A stretch of DNA of 38,773 bases from a virus, in IMG/VR virus record IMGVR_UViG_3300009008_000100, positions 1-38,773 of that record, one strand, 5' to 3'. Under the pieces are notes generated by a model, which did no database searches, was not told where the DNA came from, and worked only from the letters and a program-made list of their open reading frames with translations. The first letter of the stretch is position 1; every line of letters begins with the position of its first letter. The translations under genes and the position numbers were made by a program. Shown piece after piece: positions 22,550 through 31,745 of the stretch.

Positions 22550-25363
22550 ATGGCGACAAAGCGATTTGGCCCCGTTCTGGGAGCGGGAACGGCGGTGGTG
22601 GAGAAGAGCGGGGCCAACCCGATCTTGCCCGCTTCCCTCGGGAACGCGTGCTACACCGGGAAGGTGGAGAAGGGCGAGGCAGGGAGCCTCATCCGCACCA
22701 CTTCCTTCGCGGACTTCCAGAAGAAGTGCGGACGGGTGCTGGACGGCTTCCCGCTGTCCCTGAACGCCCAGCACTTCTTCGAGGGTGCCGGCAAGACCGT
22801 CAACCTGTTCGTGATGCCGGTGACCGACGACAACGAAGACTACGCCCAGTGGGAGCTGTGGAGCCGCCACATGGGTTCCTACTTCTTCACGGACCACCCG
22901 AGCTACGATGAGACCCCCACCAAGCTGGCCACCTTCAAGGCCAGCCACGGCGGGCGCTGGTCGGGGCGCCAGTGGACCTACCGTGACACCCTGGGCGGCG
23001 CGGGTTCGATCCTCGCCAACTCCATCAACACGGGCGTGACCTCCTGGAACAAGGACCGCTGGGTGTACGGCTTCATCCACCTGATCGGGCCGGACAAGGT
23101 GTACCCCGTCATCGGCTCCAGCGTGACGGGCGAGCTCACCATCCCGGCCACCTACAACGCCGCGGCCGACTGGGCCCTGTACGCAGCCGGGGGCGGCGCC
23201 AACCTCCAGTACGCCCTGACCCTGCTTCCCGAGATGCTGGACAGCGGGGAGATGGTCGGACTCACCATGGAGGTGAAGCCGGGGGAGAAGGACAGCGACA
23301 ACCTGTTCGGCGTCTACGTCTACTACAACGGCGACCTCCTGTACAAATTCCCCAACCTGTCCTTCGACACCGCCAGCCCGTACTACATCGACACGGTCAT
23401 CAACCAGGCTGAGGGTGTGGACGACATCGAGGTGGACATCGACTGGACGGGCGGGCACAGCGTCCTCTACATGGGAGCGAACCACGTCCATGAGGCGGTC
23501 GCGTACGGCGCGACCGGGGCCAACAAGGTTGGGGTCATCCCCGCCAAGATCCTCAACTACACGGGGACCGGGAACGGCACCGTCGCAGCTTGGGACTTCA
23601 CGGGCCTCACCGACTGTACCCCCACGGACATCCGGATCCTCATCACGGGCGGTGGCGCCACCTTCAACGTCGAGGACCCCGCACACCACGGTACGCTCCC
23701 CAGCGGCACGGTGGGCGTGGCCTATCCGGTCAACGGCTGGAAATCCCTCCCTGGCTTCACCGTCACGGCGGGGACGATCCCGTTCACGGACGGCGATGAG
23801 TTCAACGTGCGCATCGACCCGCTGCCCTGGTGGTACGGGCTGGAGTGGTCCCCGACCATGAGCCCCTCCACTTACAACCAGCGGCTTTCGCGGAAGTGCT
23901 ACCTGTACGAGATGGACCCCTCGGTCCCTGCGATGACCGCCGCCAAGCGCCACCTCATAAGCAAGTTCACGGCGACCACCATCGAGGTGGAGGGCACGCT
24001 CAAGAACAGCATCCAGATGCCGACCGCCGCGGTGATCACAGGCGCAGAGGTCACCCTGCCCCTCACCTTCGGGGCTGGCGTTGACAACATGTTCAAGGTG
24101 GCCACACCGACGACTCCCGCGGGCGTCACAGGGACGGCCATCGGGGTCGCGCTCGCGACGGGCGCAGCGGTGGTCCTCGCACTGAACACGGCGTGGGGCC
24201 TCGCTGGTGGTGCTGGGGCACCCTTCACCTGGACCGACACGGACCTGGCCCTCGGCAAGGGGACCGTCACCTACACCGACACCGAGGGGCTGCTCACCGC
24301 CAAGGGGATGGACTCCTGGGGGCAGGTCCTCGCCCAGGCCACCGACTGCTACACGGTCATCGGCTTCACGGTGGGCGCTTCCAAGACCTATGGTATCCCT
24401 GGTGCCCGGCTCGTGGTCTCCAGCTATGACGTGATGGAGGGTGGTGAGGACGGCTTCGCGGACATCGTGGACACGGACTACACGAACCGCCTGAGCCCGC
24501 TCTCCACGCCGCTCCTCCAGGCCCTGGGCCAGGACTACGGGCTCATCAAGTGCGCCGCACCGGGCGTCTCAACGACGGCTGTCCAGAAGGCCGGGACCTA
24601 CATGGCCGAGGAGCTCAACCTCCAGTGGCGCCGGGACCTGCCCGACTCCATCAACGATGGCGAGGATGAGTCCGCGGTTCAGGACCACATCGACAACACC
24701 CTGGGGCGGTCAGACTTCGCGGTCGTGACCTTCCCCACCTCTGCGATGATCGCAGACCCGTTCGGATCCTCGGGTCTGTACCGGACCTCGCTCACGGGGA
24801 TGATCCACGGGGACGAGGCCAAGGTGGCCGTGAACAACGGGGGCTACCACAAGGCAGAGGCAGGGGTCGAGACCAACCTGCCGAAGATCGTCAAGATGCC
24901 CTGGGCCTCCAAGGACTGGGAGCCGGATCAGGAGATCCTGAACCCCCGCGGGATCGGGATGCTGATGAAGAAGTCAGGGCGGTGGATCCTCTGGGGCGAC
25001 CGTACCAACTACCTGAACACGGAGTGGGTGTGGAAGCACCAGCGGGAGCAGATGTCCCACTACGAGCACGTGCTGATGGCCAACTTCGACTGGATCATCT
25101 ACGCACTCCCGAGCAAGACCCTCTGGGCCAAGGCGGCTGCGGTCCTCCGCGCCTACTTCACCCCTGAGTGGGACAAGGGTGCCCTGGACCCGGATGTTCC
25201 CTTCGATACGGCGTGTGTGATCGCCGTGGACGACTCCCTGAACACGGACGCAACCGAGGCGACGGGCGACCTGTACGCCGCTGTGGAGCTGAAGCTGGTC
25301 GGGGTGGTCGAGCGATTCGTCATCATGATGTCCAAGGCGGGCATCTTCGAGAAGTCCGCGTAA
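22550..25363 (+). CDS. Tail sheath protein, unusually large
   Basis: The product is 937 residues. The N-terminal region (NACYTGKVEKGEAGSLIRTTSFADFQKKCG) and the C-terminal part (LNPRGIGMLMKKSGRWILWGDRTN to the end) carry the conserved contractile-sheath core, with LLQALGQDYGLIKCAAPG in between. Sheath proteins usually have about 350-700 residues, so the middle third, roughly residues 180-520, is extra beta-rich material probably exposed on the outside. The sheath contracts to drive the tube through the envelope. ATG 22550 follows GGGAGGA. Codon use is strongly C/G-ending. Confidence 0.88.
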   Translation: MATKRFGPVLGAGTAVVEKSGANPILPASLGNACYTGKVEKGEAGSLIRTTSFADFQKKCGRVLDGFPLSLNAQHFFEGAGKTVNLFVMPVTDDNEDYAQWELWSRHMGSYFFTDHPSYDETPTKLATFKASHGGRWSGRQWTYRDTLGGAGSILANSINTGVTSWNKDRWVYGFIHLIGPDKVYPVIGSSVTGELTIPATYNAAADWALYAAGGGANLQYALTLLPEMLDSGEMVGLTMEVKPGEKDSDNLFGVYVYYNGDLLYKFPNLSFDTASPYYIDTVINQAEGVDDIEVDIDWTGGHSVLYMGANHVHEAVAYGATGANKVGVIPAKILNYTGTGNGTVAAWDFTGLTDCTPTDIRILITGGGATFNVEDPAHHGTLPSGTVGVAYPVNGWKSLPGFTVTAGTIPFTDGDEFNVRIDPLPWWYGLEWSPTMSPSTYNQRLSRKCYLYEMDPSVPAMTAAKRHLISKFTATTIEVEGTLKNSIQMPTAAVITGAEVTLPLTFGAGVDNMFKVATPTTPAGVTGTAIGVALATGAAVVLALNTAWGLAGGAGAPFTWTDTDLALGKGTVTYTDTEGLLTAKGMDSWGQVLAQATDCYTVIGFTVGASKTYGIPGARLVVSSYDVMEGGEDGFADIVDTDYTNRLSPLSTPLLQALGQDYGLIKCAAPGVSTTAVQKAGTYMAEELNLQWRRDLPDSINDGEDESAVQDHIDNTLGRSDFAVVTFPTSAMIADPFGSSGLYRTSLTGMIHGDEAKVAVNNGGYHKAEAGVETNLPKIVKMPWASKDWEPDQEILNPRGIGMLMKKSGRWILWGDRTNYLNTEWVWKHQREQMSHYEHVLMANFDWIIYALPSKTLWAKAAAVLRAYFTPEWDKGALDPDVPFDTACVIAVDDSLNTDATEATGDLYAAVELKLVGVVERFVIMMSKAGIFEKSA

Positions 25364-25381
25364 GGCAGGAGGAGAGATACC

Positions 25382-25828
25382 ATGGGAGTCAAAGGCAAGC
25401 TGAAGCCCGATCATATCCCGCAGAACAAGTATGAGCTGCTGGTGGTCGGCATCCCCATTCCGCTCACGTTCGTGACGGTGGGCGCCATCGAGGAGGAGCT
25501 GGACATGGTGGACCTCCCTGATCGCACCCGTGCGTCGGGCGGGAACACCAAGCCCGTCGAGTTCACCGGATCCCTCCCCATGCACCACCTCGCGGAGCAG
25601 GCGGCGATGGAGCTGTGGTACACCGAGGGCAAGGAGCCCGTCAGCGCCACCTACAAGAAGGTGGGTACGCTGGTCCTCCAGTCCATCTCCGGTGCGCTGA
25701 TCCGCAGCTACTCCCTCGATGGCCTCTGCGTCACCAAGCGGGGCCTGCCCGAGTTTGGGATGGAGAACGAGGGTGAAGCGGCCATGGTCGAGTGGTCCTT
25801 CAGCGCCGACCGCGTCAACCCGCTGTAA
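25382..25828 (+). CDS. Tail tube protein
   Basis: The product is 148 residues, following the sheath as in nearly all myoviruses. It starts at ATG 25382 after AGGAGGAG. It is beta-rich with GxTYKKVGTLVLQS, SYSLDGLCVTKRGLPEFG and a final strand ending EWSFSADRVNPL, a T4 gp19/XkdM-type tube pattern. Hexamers of this protein stack to make the DNA channel. Its codon use is strongly biased, as expected for a very abundant part. Confidence 0.88.
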   Translation: MGVKGKLKPDHIPQNKYELLVVGIPIPLTFVTVGAIEEELDMVDLPDRTRASGGNTKPVEFTGSLPMHHLAEQAAMELWYTEGKEPVSATYKKVGTLVLQSISGALIRSYSLDGLCVTKRGLPEFGMENEGEAAMVEWSFSADRVNPL

Positions 25829-25830
25829 TC

Positions 25831-25844
25831 GGCCCCACGGGGCC
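25831..25844 (+). other. Short GC-rich hairpin after tail tube
   Basis: GGCCCC-AC-GGGGCC lies 3 bases after the tube stop and could form a tight stem. No U-run follows, so it is unlikely to be a complete terminator. It may reduce or stabilise the transcript between the abundant tube gene and the low-level chaperone gene. Confidence 0.4.
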
Positions 25845-25888
25845 ACAACCTTCAACAAGCCCGGTGACGGGTATTTGGGGAGGATGAG

Positions 25889-26860
25889 ATGACCCGCAAG
25901 AACGCACCTGAGAAGAAACCCAAGCACAACCCGGTAGATCCCGACGCCCAGGGGCCCACGCCCGAGGACGGATCCGAAGCTCAAGGGGCTTCTACCAACC
26001 AGCCTGACGCTGAGGCATCGCCACGTGTCGTGACCCGCTCGATCTCCGAGTGGAGGAACAAGCTGGCCATCGGCGTGAGGACAGGGGAGGGCCCACCCAA
26101 GCGTGACTTCGGCTTCGTGGACTACTACACCTTCCACGAGCGCTGGATCCAGCAGCAGCGCCGGAAGCAGAAGGGGATCACCGAGGCCACCATCGCCACG
26201 ATGCTCGCGGCTCGGATGCTCACCCACCTGGGGGACCAGGAGTTCCACATCCCCCAGGATGAGCGGACGATCCCCCAGGACTTCAACCAGCGGATGCTGG
26301 CCGTCGAGTCCCTGACCCAGGACGACTTCCTCACCATGTGGGTCAACTTCCGCATCGAGGCTATCGGGACCGACCTGGAGTTGGACCTGATCTGCCCGCG
26401 CTGCGGTCGGGAATTCGGGTGGGTGTCGGACCTCAGCACGATGGACGTCAAGGTGGTTGGCGACGAAGCAGCCACCCAGTGGGAGGTCGAGCTGGAGACG
26501 GGTGTACCCTATCCCGAAGGCCGGGCAAAGAGGCTCCTTGTGGACCGCCCGCGCTGGAAGATGATGACTGAGGCAAGGCCCGATGGAACCGATGACTTCG
26601 GGACCATCAAGGCCCTGTCGATGAAGCACGGTATCGTCAAGCCGCTCGATGTCGAGTCGAGGACCGTGCTGACGCTGGATCGGCTCGACATGGTCCGGAA
26701 GCTGGATCTGGAGACGTTCACCGCGGAGATGGACGCCCACTCTGCGGGCGTGGACTTCGCGTTCGACTCCCAGTGTCCTCGCTGTCGCCACGATTGGACC
26801 CATATCGTGGACTGGACCGTTGACAGTTTTTTCTCAATTTCCTCGGGGTCTGCCCAGTAG
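25889..26860 (+). CDS. Tail assembly chaperone, short form
   Basis: The product is 323 residues. Residues 1-50 are charged and Pro/Lys-rich. A helical core follows (DFGFVDYYTFHERW, ATMLAARMLTHLGDQ), and then two zinc-knuckle pairs, CPRCGREF and CPRCRHDW. These last features resemble T4 gp26-type baseplate/chaperone proteins. Position between tube and tape measure is that of the gpG-type chaperone that coats the tape measure during tail building. The stop codon lies 8 codons after a -1 slippery heptamer. The start at 25889 follows GGGGAGGATGAG. Confidence 0.85.
   Translation: MTRKNAPEKKPKHNPVDPDAQGPTPEDGSEAQGASTNQPDAEASPRVVTRSISEWRNKLAIGVRTGEGPPKRDFGFVDYYTFHERWIQQQRRKQKGITEATIATMLAARMLTHLGDQEFHIPQDERTIPQDFNQRMLAVESLTQDDFLTMWVNFRIEAIGTDLELDLICPRCGREFGWVSDLSTMDVKVVGDEAATQWEVELETGVPYPEGRAKRLLVDRPRWKMMTEARPDGTDDFGTIKALSMKHGIVKPLDVESRTVLTLDRLDMVRKLDLETFTAEMDAHSAGVDFAFDSQCPRCRHDWTHIVDWTVDSFFSISSGSAQ
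26827..26833 (+). promoter_or_regulatory. -1 programmed frameshift site T_TTT_TTC
   Basis: In the chaperone reading frame the heptamer is T TTT TTC, a perfect X_XXY_YYZ site. Eight bases after it, CTC (26842-26844) and GGG (26846-26848) can pair with CCC (26853-26855) and GAG (26860-26862), a small stem that could stimulate slippage. The -1 frame after the site stays open for 62 codons. Confidence 0.8.
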
Positions 26861-27021
26861 AGCACTTGAGGGCTCAAACCTTCTATCTGCTCTACGGCTC
26901 CGAGGGAGGAACAGGGATGACTCCGGAGTACATCGACAGGATGAGCCCGGAGGAGCGGACCTGGTACTATGAGGAGCTGGTTGACGTGAACCAACGAATC
27001 GCCAAGAAGCTGAAGAAGTAG
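26833..27021 (+). CDS. Frameshift-encoded C-terminal part of tail assembly chaperone (long form)
   Basis: Reading in -1 after the slippery site gives 62 residues, so the long form would have about 377 residues (25889-27021). The extension contains a QTFYLLYGSEGG segment and MTPEYIDRMSPEERTWYYEELVD, then a KKLKK tail, the usual look of the T part of G/GT-type chaperones. The segment ends at TAG 27019-27021, one base before the tape-measure ATG, so translation of the long form would couple to that gene. An independent start at ATG 26917 after GGGAGGAACAGGG is possible and would give a 34-residue protein. Confidence 0.78.
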   Translation, partial: LNFLGVCPVEHLRAQTFYLLYGSEGGTGMTPEYIDRMSPEERTWYYEELVDVNQRIAKKLKK

Positions 27022-27022
27022 G

Positions 27023-29833
27023 ATGGCTGCTACCACACAGCTAGGATTCGGCATCCGTGTCGGCTGGAACGACAACGCCGTCAAGCGAGGGGTGACCCGC
27101 CTCCAGGCGTCGCTCAAAGCGGTCCAGGCACAGGCTCGCAGAGTCTCAGCGGGGCTACAAACCGCGGGGGCGGGGCTCCGGAACCTTTCGATGGCGGGGG
27201 CGGTTGTCGGGGTCGGGCTCGGTGTGGGGATCAAGACGGCTGCGAATTTCGAGCAGTCCATGGCTGATGTCAAGGCCATCGTCAAGCGGACCTCGACAGA
27301 TGTCGCAGGGGATATGGCCAAGATCGAGAACCAAGCCATGGCCCTGGGTGCTACCACCAAGTTCACGGCATCCGAGGTCGGGTCAGCGCAGCAGGAGCTA
27401 GCACGGGCGGGCTTCAAGACGGGGGAGATCCTTGCCTCCACCACGGGCCTGATCCACCTCGCGGGCGCGGAAGCAGGGCTGAGTGTCGAGCGTGCCGCGG
27501 AGATCAACGCCGCAGCGCTGAACCAGTACGGGCTCGCAGCCGATCAGTCAGGGCGGGTGTCCGACGTGCTAGCGGCTACCTCAGCTGCCGCAGCCACCAA
27601 CGTCGAGGCGCTTGGGGAGTCCCTCAAATATGTTGGTACTGAGGCATCCCAGATGGGTGAGTCCATCGAGGATACCAACTGGATGCTCGGGAACATGGCG
27701 AACGCAGGCATCAAGGGGTCCTCCGCAGGGACCAGCTTGGCCAACGCATATCGCAAGTTCCAGAAGGTGTCGGGGAAGGGCCAGAAGTACCTTGATGAGA
27801 TGGGGATCAAGCTGACCGATGCCGAGGGGAATTTCAGGGGGATGCAGGCCATCATGCCTGAGCTCCAGCAGGGGCTCGGGAAGTACCAGGGGAACCTGAA
27901 GAAGTCAGCTGTTCTCCTGGAGCTGTTCGGCATCCGTGGTAAGCGCGCCGTTGCCGCCGTCATCGGCCAGATGGAGAATTCCCCAGAGAAAGTCAAGGCC
28001 GTCGATGACGCCATCAAGAACGCTGCCGGCGCAGCCAAGATGATGAGTGAGACCCGCCTCGATACGGTCCAGGGGCAGTGGACGCTGCTCAAGAGCGCCG
28101 TGGATGGGTTCTTCATCTCCACATTCAAGCCAGGGCTCGGGGGCCTCAAGGAAGGGCTCCGCACCATCACCAATCTCATCGGGGATGCGACGGTTGCCTG
28201 GAGGGTGCTATCCGGCCAGAAGCTGTCCGACGAGCAGACCGCCCAGATCTCAGGTATCAGCGCTGGGACGTGGTCATTCGTTCACGGGCTCCGGCAGGGT
28301 ACAGCCCTGGTCAAGCAATTCTTCGGTAGCATCAAGGCGGGCTTCCAGTCCATCGGGACGATGTTCGGGAACACCTTCGGGGCTGGGGGTGTGAGCACCC
28401 TCACGAAATGGGGGACGGTCCTGGTTGGGATCACCCCAGCAATCGCAGGTGTGGCCGCGGGCGCCAAGGTCGCGTTCTTCCTCCTGTCCGGATACGCCAA
28501 GGTGTTCACAGGGGCGCTCCAGGCAGTCCGCGGGGCGGTCGGGATGCTGCGAGTCGCGATGCTGGCCCTGGCTTCGGGGCCTGGTCTCGTGCTGGCGGGG
28601 GTCCTTGGGGGGATCGGCCTGGTGATATCCTCGCTGAAGAGCGACACTGAGTCCTGGGGAGAATTCGCCACGAGGATGTTCACCCAGATCAAGGACGTGA
28701 TCACACGGTTCATGGAAGGGGCGATGGGGCCTCTGCGCCGAAGCTGGGAGTTGTTCAAGACCACCATCAAGACCGCCTGGGACGAGTCCGTGCGCTACCT
28801 CCAGACCGTGTATGGCGGGCTCGACATGTTTGAGGGGAAGGCAGAGGATGTCGGGAACACAGCCGGATCCGCGCTCGGGGCGATCCTCCAAATGGCTGGC
28901 GATGTCCTGGGGACGATCATCAAGGTCTCAGCCACCATCGCATCGATCCCGATGATCCTCAAGATGGGCTTTGAGGATGCCTCCGACTTCGTGACTGACT
29001 TCATGCTCGGGGTCGTGGTAGCGGGGGCCAACATCAAGGGGAACATGCTCCACAACTTCGGGCTGATCTTCGACTTCTTCAGCGACAAGATGCTGGACAT
29101 GAAGGTCGCGCTCGTGAACATCGGCATCTCGGTAGCCAATGTAGTCAAGGGCGTCATCGGTAAGATCATCACATTCGTAGGCACAGCCCTCCAGAAGGTC
29201 CTTGATCCAATCGCAGAGGTTGTCTGGCACGTGGACGAGGGGATGGCGAGGACCCTCTGGAACGCGGGCTCCAATATGGCCGCGGCCGGGGGAGAGATCG
29301 GGAAGGGTGATGACCTGAAGACCGCGGCTGACTATGGTGGCTACTCGGCACCTCGGGCACCGCGGAAGGATGAGACGATTGAGTCCATGTTCGGCTCCTC
29401 AGCGGCACAGGACCGATCCCGCAAGAGGGACCGGGAACGCACCCGCCAGGAGGAGAACAGGATCAACAACAAGCGAATCGCAGCGGAGCGAGCCGCTGCC
29501 GCCGCCCAGGAGAAAAAGGGCCAGGAGCTACGAGATCAGTGGTCCAAGACGGCACCTGTTCTTGAGGCCAAGTGGAACGCCCTCAAGGAGCGTGTTGCCG
29601 GGGCGCGGGCCGCGAGTGCTTCCCCCACCGTCAAGAACGAGGTGGACGTCAACCTCAAGGATGAGCGCTGCGTCAAGGCCGACGTCAACCTGGACGGGGA
29701 GAAGATGGCCACAGCGATGGCCAAGGTGGGCGAGGAGCAGGTGGCCCGAGCCGGTATCACCCTGTCGGCGTGGCAGAAGAGGCAACTGGCGGAGGGCTCC
29801 AGCATGACCGCTGCTCTGAAGGCTGGGAGGTAA
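27023..29833 (+). CDS. Tail tape measure protein, TP901 type
   Basis: The product is 936 residues. Residues 50-340 hold the phage TP901 core (FEQSMADVKAIVKRTS, ALGATTKFTASEVG, AGIKGSSAGTSLANAYRKF). Hydrophobic stretches near residues 465-500 and 513-535 are the usual membrane-active part. Residues about 790-840 are a charged coiled coil. Its length sets tail length, it blocks the channel, and it is ejected first on infection. ATG 27023 follows the chaperone extension by one base and has only a weak site (AAGTAGG), so it depends on coupling. Confidence 0.9.
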   Translation: MAATTQLGFGIRVGWNDNAVKRGVTRLQASLKAVQAQARRVSAGLQTAGAGLRNLSMAGAVVGVGLGVGIKTAANFEQSMADVKAIVKRTSTDVAGDMAKIENQAMALGATTKFTASEVGSAQQELARAGFKTGEILASTTGLIHLAGAEAGLSVERAAEINAAALNQYGLAADQSGRVSDVLAATSAAAATNVEALGESLKYVGTEASQMGESIEDTNWMLGNMANAGIKGSSAGTSLANAYRKFQKVSGKGQKYLDEMGIKLTDAEGNFRGMQAIMPELQQGLGKYQGNLKKSAVLLELFGIRGKRAVAAVIGQMENSPEKVKAVDDAIKNAAGAAKMMSETRLDTVQGQWTLLKSAVDGFFISTFKPGLGGLKEGLRTITNLIGDATVAWRVLSGQKLSDEQTAQISGISAGTWSFVHGLRQGTALVKQFFGSIKAGFQSIGTMFGNTFGAGGVSTLTKWGTVLVGITPAIAGVAAGAKVAFFLLSGYAKVFTGALQAVRGAVGMLRVAMLALASGPGLVLAGVLGGIGLVISSLKSDTESWGEFATRMFTQIKDVITRFMEGAMGPLRRSWELFKTTIKTAWDESVRYLQTVYGGLDMFEGKAEDVGNTAGSALGAILQMAGDVLGTIIKVSATIASIPMILKMGFEDASDFVTDFMLGVVVAGANIKGNMLHNFGLIFDFFSDKMLDMKVALVNIGISVANVVKGVIGKIITFVGTALQKVLDPIAEVVWHVDEGMARTLWNAGSNMAAAGGEIGKGDDLKTAADYGGYSAPRAPRKDETIESMFGSSAAQDRSRKRDRERTRQEENRINNKRIAAERAAAAAQEKKGQELRDQWSKTAPVLEAKWNALKERVAGARAASASPTVKNEVDVNLKDERCVKADVNLDGEKMATAMAKVGEEQVARAGITLSAWQKRQLAEGSSMTAALKAGR

Positions 29834-29836
29834 CAG

Positions 29837-30661
29837 ATGGCCAGTGACGCTGCGAAAGCCACCCAGGCAATCGGCGCTGCCGGGGCGATAGGAGGTGTGC
29901 TCCTATCGCTTCTGACTTCCAAGGGCTCACTACCATGGGTCATGGTCACGGAGAAGGGAGAGGAGATCAAGGGCCAGTTCACGGCCCAGGACCTCACCGA
30001 GAGCGCATCAGGCCAGTGGGCCAAGGGTCGGACCATCGGTCGCAAGGAGCCTGTCCTCCAGTACATTGGGGGCCAGGGGCACCGCCTGACGTTCACCACC
30101 CGAATCTACAGCATGTACCAGAGCGTGATGTTCGGGATCGGGGAGGGCCACGACATTGTGCCGCTCCGGAACAAGATCGTCGCACTCGTTGACCCAGATC
30201 CGGACCTGGGCCGACCGCCCATCTGTACGTTCTCACTTGGTGATGACTTCGCCGTCGAGTGCGTGGTTGAGAGTGTTGGTCGCATCAAGTACGATGAGTT
30301 CACCAAGAAGGGGACGATGCGAGGGGCGGTGTTCTCCTTCACCCTCCTGGAGTACGTTGCCTTCCAGATTGAGGAGTCGGGCGACGAGGAGCCTGGTGAC
30401 TCTCTCAACTACGGCATGAGGGAGGGAGACACCTTTGAGCGGGTCGCCAGCGAGGTCTACGGCAGCGCCAAGCTCGGTGTCTGGCTCGCCCAGAAGCATC
30501 CGGAGGCCCGTTGGCCCCAGCCGGGCCAGAGGATTCGTGTTCCAGACCGCACCAAGGCGCTCCGGAACGTCCCTGCCCCGATCTCCACCCAGCTGTCCGA
30601 TGACGGGATGAAGGCAATCCTGCTCGACTTGGCGAGGGAGCGGGGCGATGCGAGTATTTGA
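29837..30661 (+). CDS. LysM-domain baseplate protein
   Basis: The product is 274 residues. The N-terminus has a Gly/Ala-rich hydrophobic helix. The middle is beta-rich (HRLTFTTRIYSMYQ). Residues 192-237 hold a LysM-type module (REGDTFERVASEVYGS ... PQPGQRIRVPD). This matches the XkdP-type proteins between tape measure and hub, which fix the end of the tube to the baseplate and may bind peptidoglycan. ATG 29837 follows GGGAGG. The next gene starts 14 bases before its end. Confidence 0.8.
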   Translation: MASDAAKATQAIGAAGAIGGVLLSLLTSKGSLPWVMVTEKGEEIKGQFTAQDLTESASGQWAKGRTIGRKEPVLQYIGGQGHRLTFTTRIYSMYQSVMFGIGEGHDIVPLRNKIVALVDPDPDLGRPPICTFSLGDDFAVECVVESVGRIKYDEFTKKGTMRGAVFSFTLLEYVAFQIEESGDEEPGDSLNYGMREGDTFERVASEVYGSAKLGVWLAQKHPEARWPQPGQRIRVPDRTKALRNVPAPISTQLSDDGMKAILLDLARERGDASI

Positions 30662-31745
30662 CCCCAAGTTTGATCTCCTTGTCGAATCCGAGGGCCAGGA
30701 TGTAACCAATGCCTTCATGGATGCGGTCGAGCAGCTAACCTTCTCCAACTCTATCGGCTCCCTGGATCAGCTCAAGGCTACGCTCCTCAACCCGAGGCAC
30801 GAGCTCACCAGGAAGAAAATGATCCAGCCGGGGAACACCATCGAGATCTGGACGGGCTGGGGTGGTGAGGTTGCCTTCCTCGGGGCAGTCACCCTGGAGA
30901 ATTGGCTCGGGAAATTCCCCACCGAGGGGATGCCGAAGATCAACATCAACGGCCTGTGCGGGGGCTCCAAGCTCGCGGCTCGGAAAGAGGAGGAGCTGTT
31001 CATGTTCTCGCGTCCCTCTGACGCGGTCCATATCATCTCCGAGCATCACGGCTTCCTCACCGATGTCGAGCAGGCAGGGAAGCGGGACGACTTCGCCAAG
31101 GAAGCCGGCAACTCAGATTGGGAATTCCTGATGGGCCTCGCGGGGACCGTTGGCTTCGACTTCTATGTGGAGTGGGACCCCGCCAAGAAGATCTGGGTGA
31201 CTCACTGGCACTCGCAGAGACAGGATCAAGAGACCACCTTCAGGTTCCGATATGACCCAGACGGCCAGCGCTCGACGCTGTTCAATATCGACATCAGTTT
31301 CGGCATCCAATACGACAACGCATCCCAGGTCGTGGTCTACGCCTGGAATGGAGAGGAGTACGTGGAGCTGAAGACCGAGGAGGAAGATGGTGCCGACGTG
31401 GACACCAAGAACGTGGGTCAGCCGGACCTCACGACCTTCCCTGACGAGTTTGTTCCGCTACGAATCGGCATCGGCGGCAACGCTGTAGATGTCCTCCCCA
31501 ACATCCCCATCCTTGACGCAGACACGGCGTACACCTACGCAAAGGATCTCCTGGAGAGGCGCAAGAGGGAGTTCATCACCGCCAAGGGACGGCTCATCGG
31601 CATCGAGGGGCTCAAGGCTCGGCAGGTCCACACGATTGAGGGCCTGGAGCAGTTCTCAGGGGAGTATTTCTTCACCAAGGTTGACCACCGGATCGGCAGC
31701 GACGGTTACTGGTGCGACTTTATCGCCAATAAGGTGCTCAAATGA
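30648..31745 (+). CDS. Baseplate hub protein, gp27/gpD/XkdQ type
   Basis: The product is 365 residues. It has a first strand-rich part with LLVESEGQDVTN and TIEIWTGWGG. A central part with SDWEFLMGLAGTVGFDFYVE is typical of late-control D/hub proteins, with the segment between two beta-barrels. A final barrel ends in WCDFIANKVLK. The hub joins the tube to the spike. ATG 30648 is preceded by GAGGGAG and overlaps the LysM gene. The stop overlaps the spike start. Confidence 0.8.
   Translation: MRVFDPKFDLLVESEGQDVTNAFMDAVEQLTFSNSIGSLDQLKATLLNPRHELTRKKMIQPGNTIEIWTGWGGEVAFLGAVTLENWLGKFPTEGMPKININGLCGGSKLAARKEEELFMFSRPSDAVHIISEHHGFLTDVEQAGKRDDFAKEAGNSDWEFLMGLAGTVGFDFYVEWDPAKKIWVTHWHSQRQDQETTFRFRYDPDGQRSTLFNIDISFGIQYDNASQVVVYAWNGEEYVELKTEEEDGADVDTKNVGQPDLTTFPDEFVPLRIGIGGNAVDVLPNIPILDADTAYTYAKDLLERRKREFITAKGRLIGIEGLKARQVHTIEGLEQFSGEYFFTKVDHRIGSDGYWCDFIANKVLK

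Noticed and set aside
25831-25844. Hairpin after tail tube as a full intrinsic terminator
   Set aside because: The loop is only 2 bases and no U-run follows, so termination is doubtful.
24974-26803. Long open frame on the minus strand opposite sheath, tube and chaperone genes
   Set aside because: It crosses three well-supported + strand genes, has shadow-like composition and no recognisable motif.
26917-27021. Independent 34-residue gene before the tape measure
   Set aside because: It has a possible site, but the in-frame slippery heptamer and open -1 frame make a chaperone extension the better reading; both may occur.
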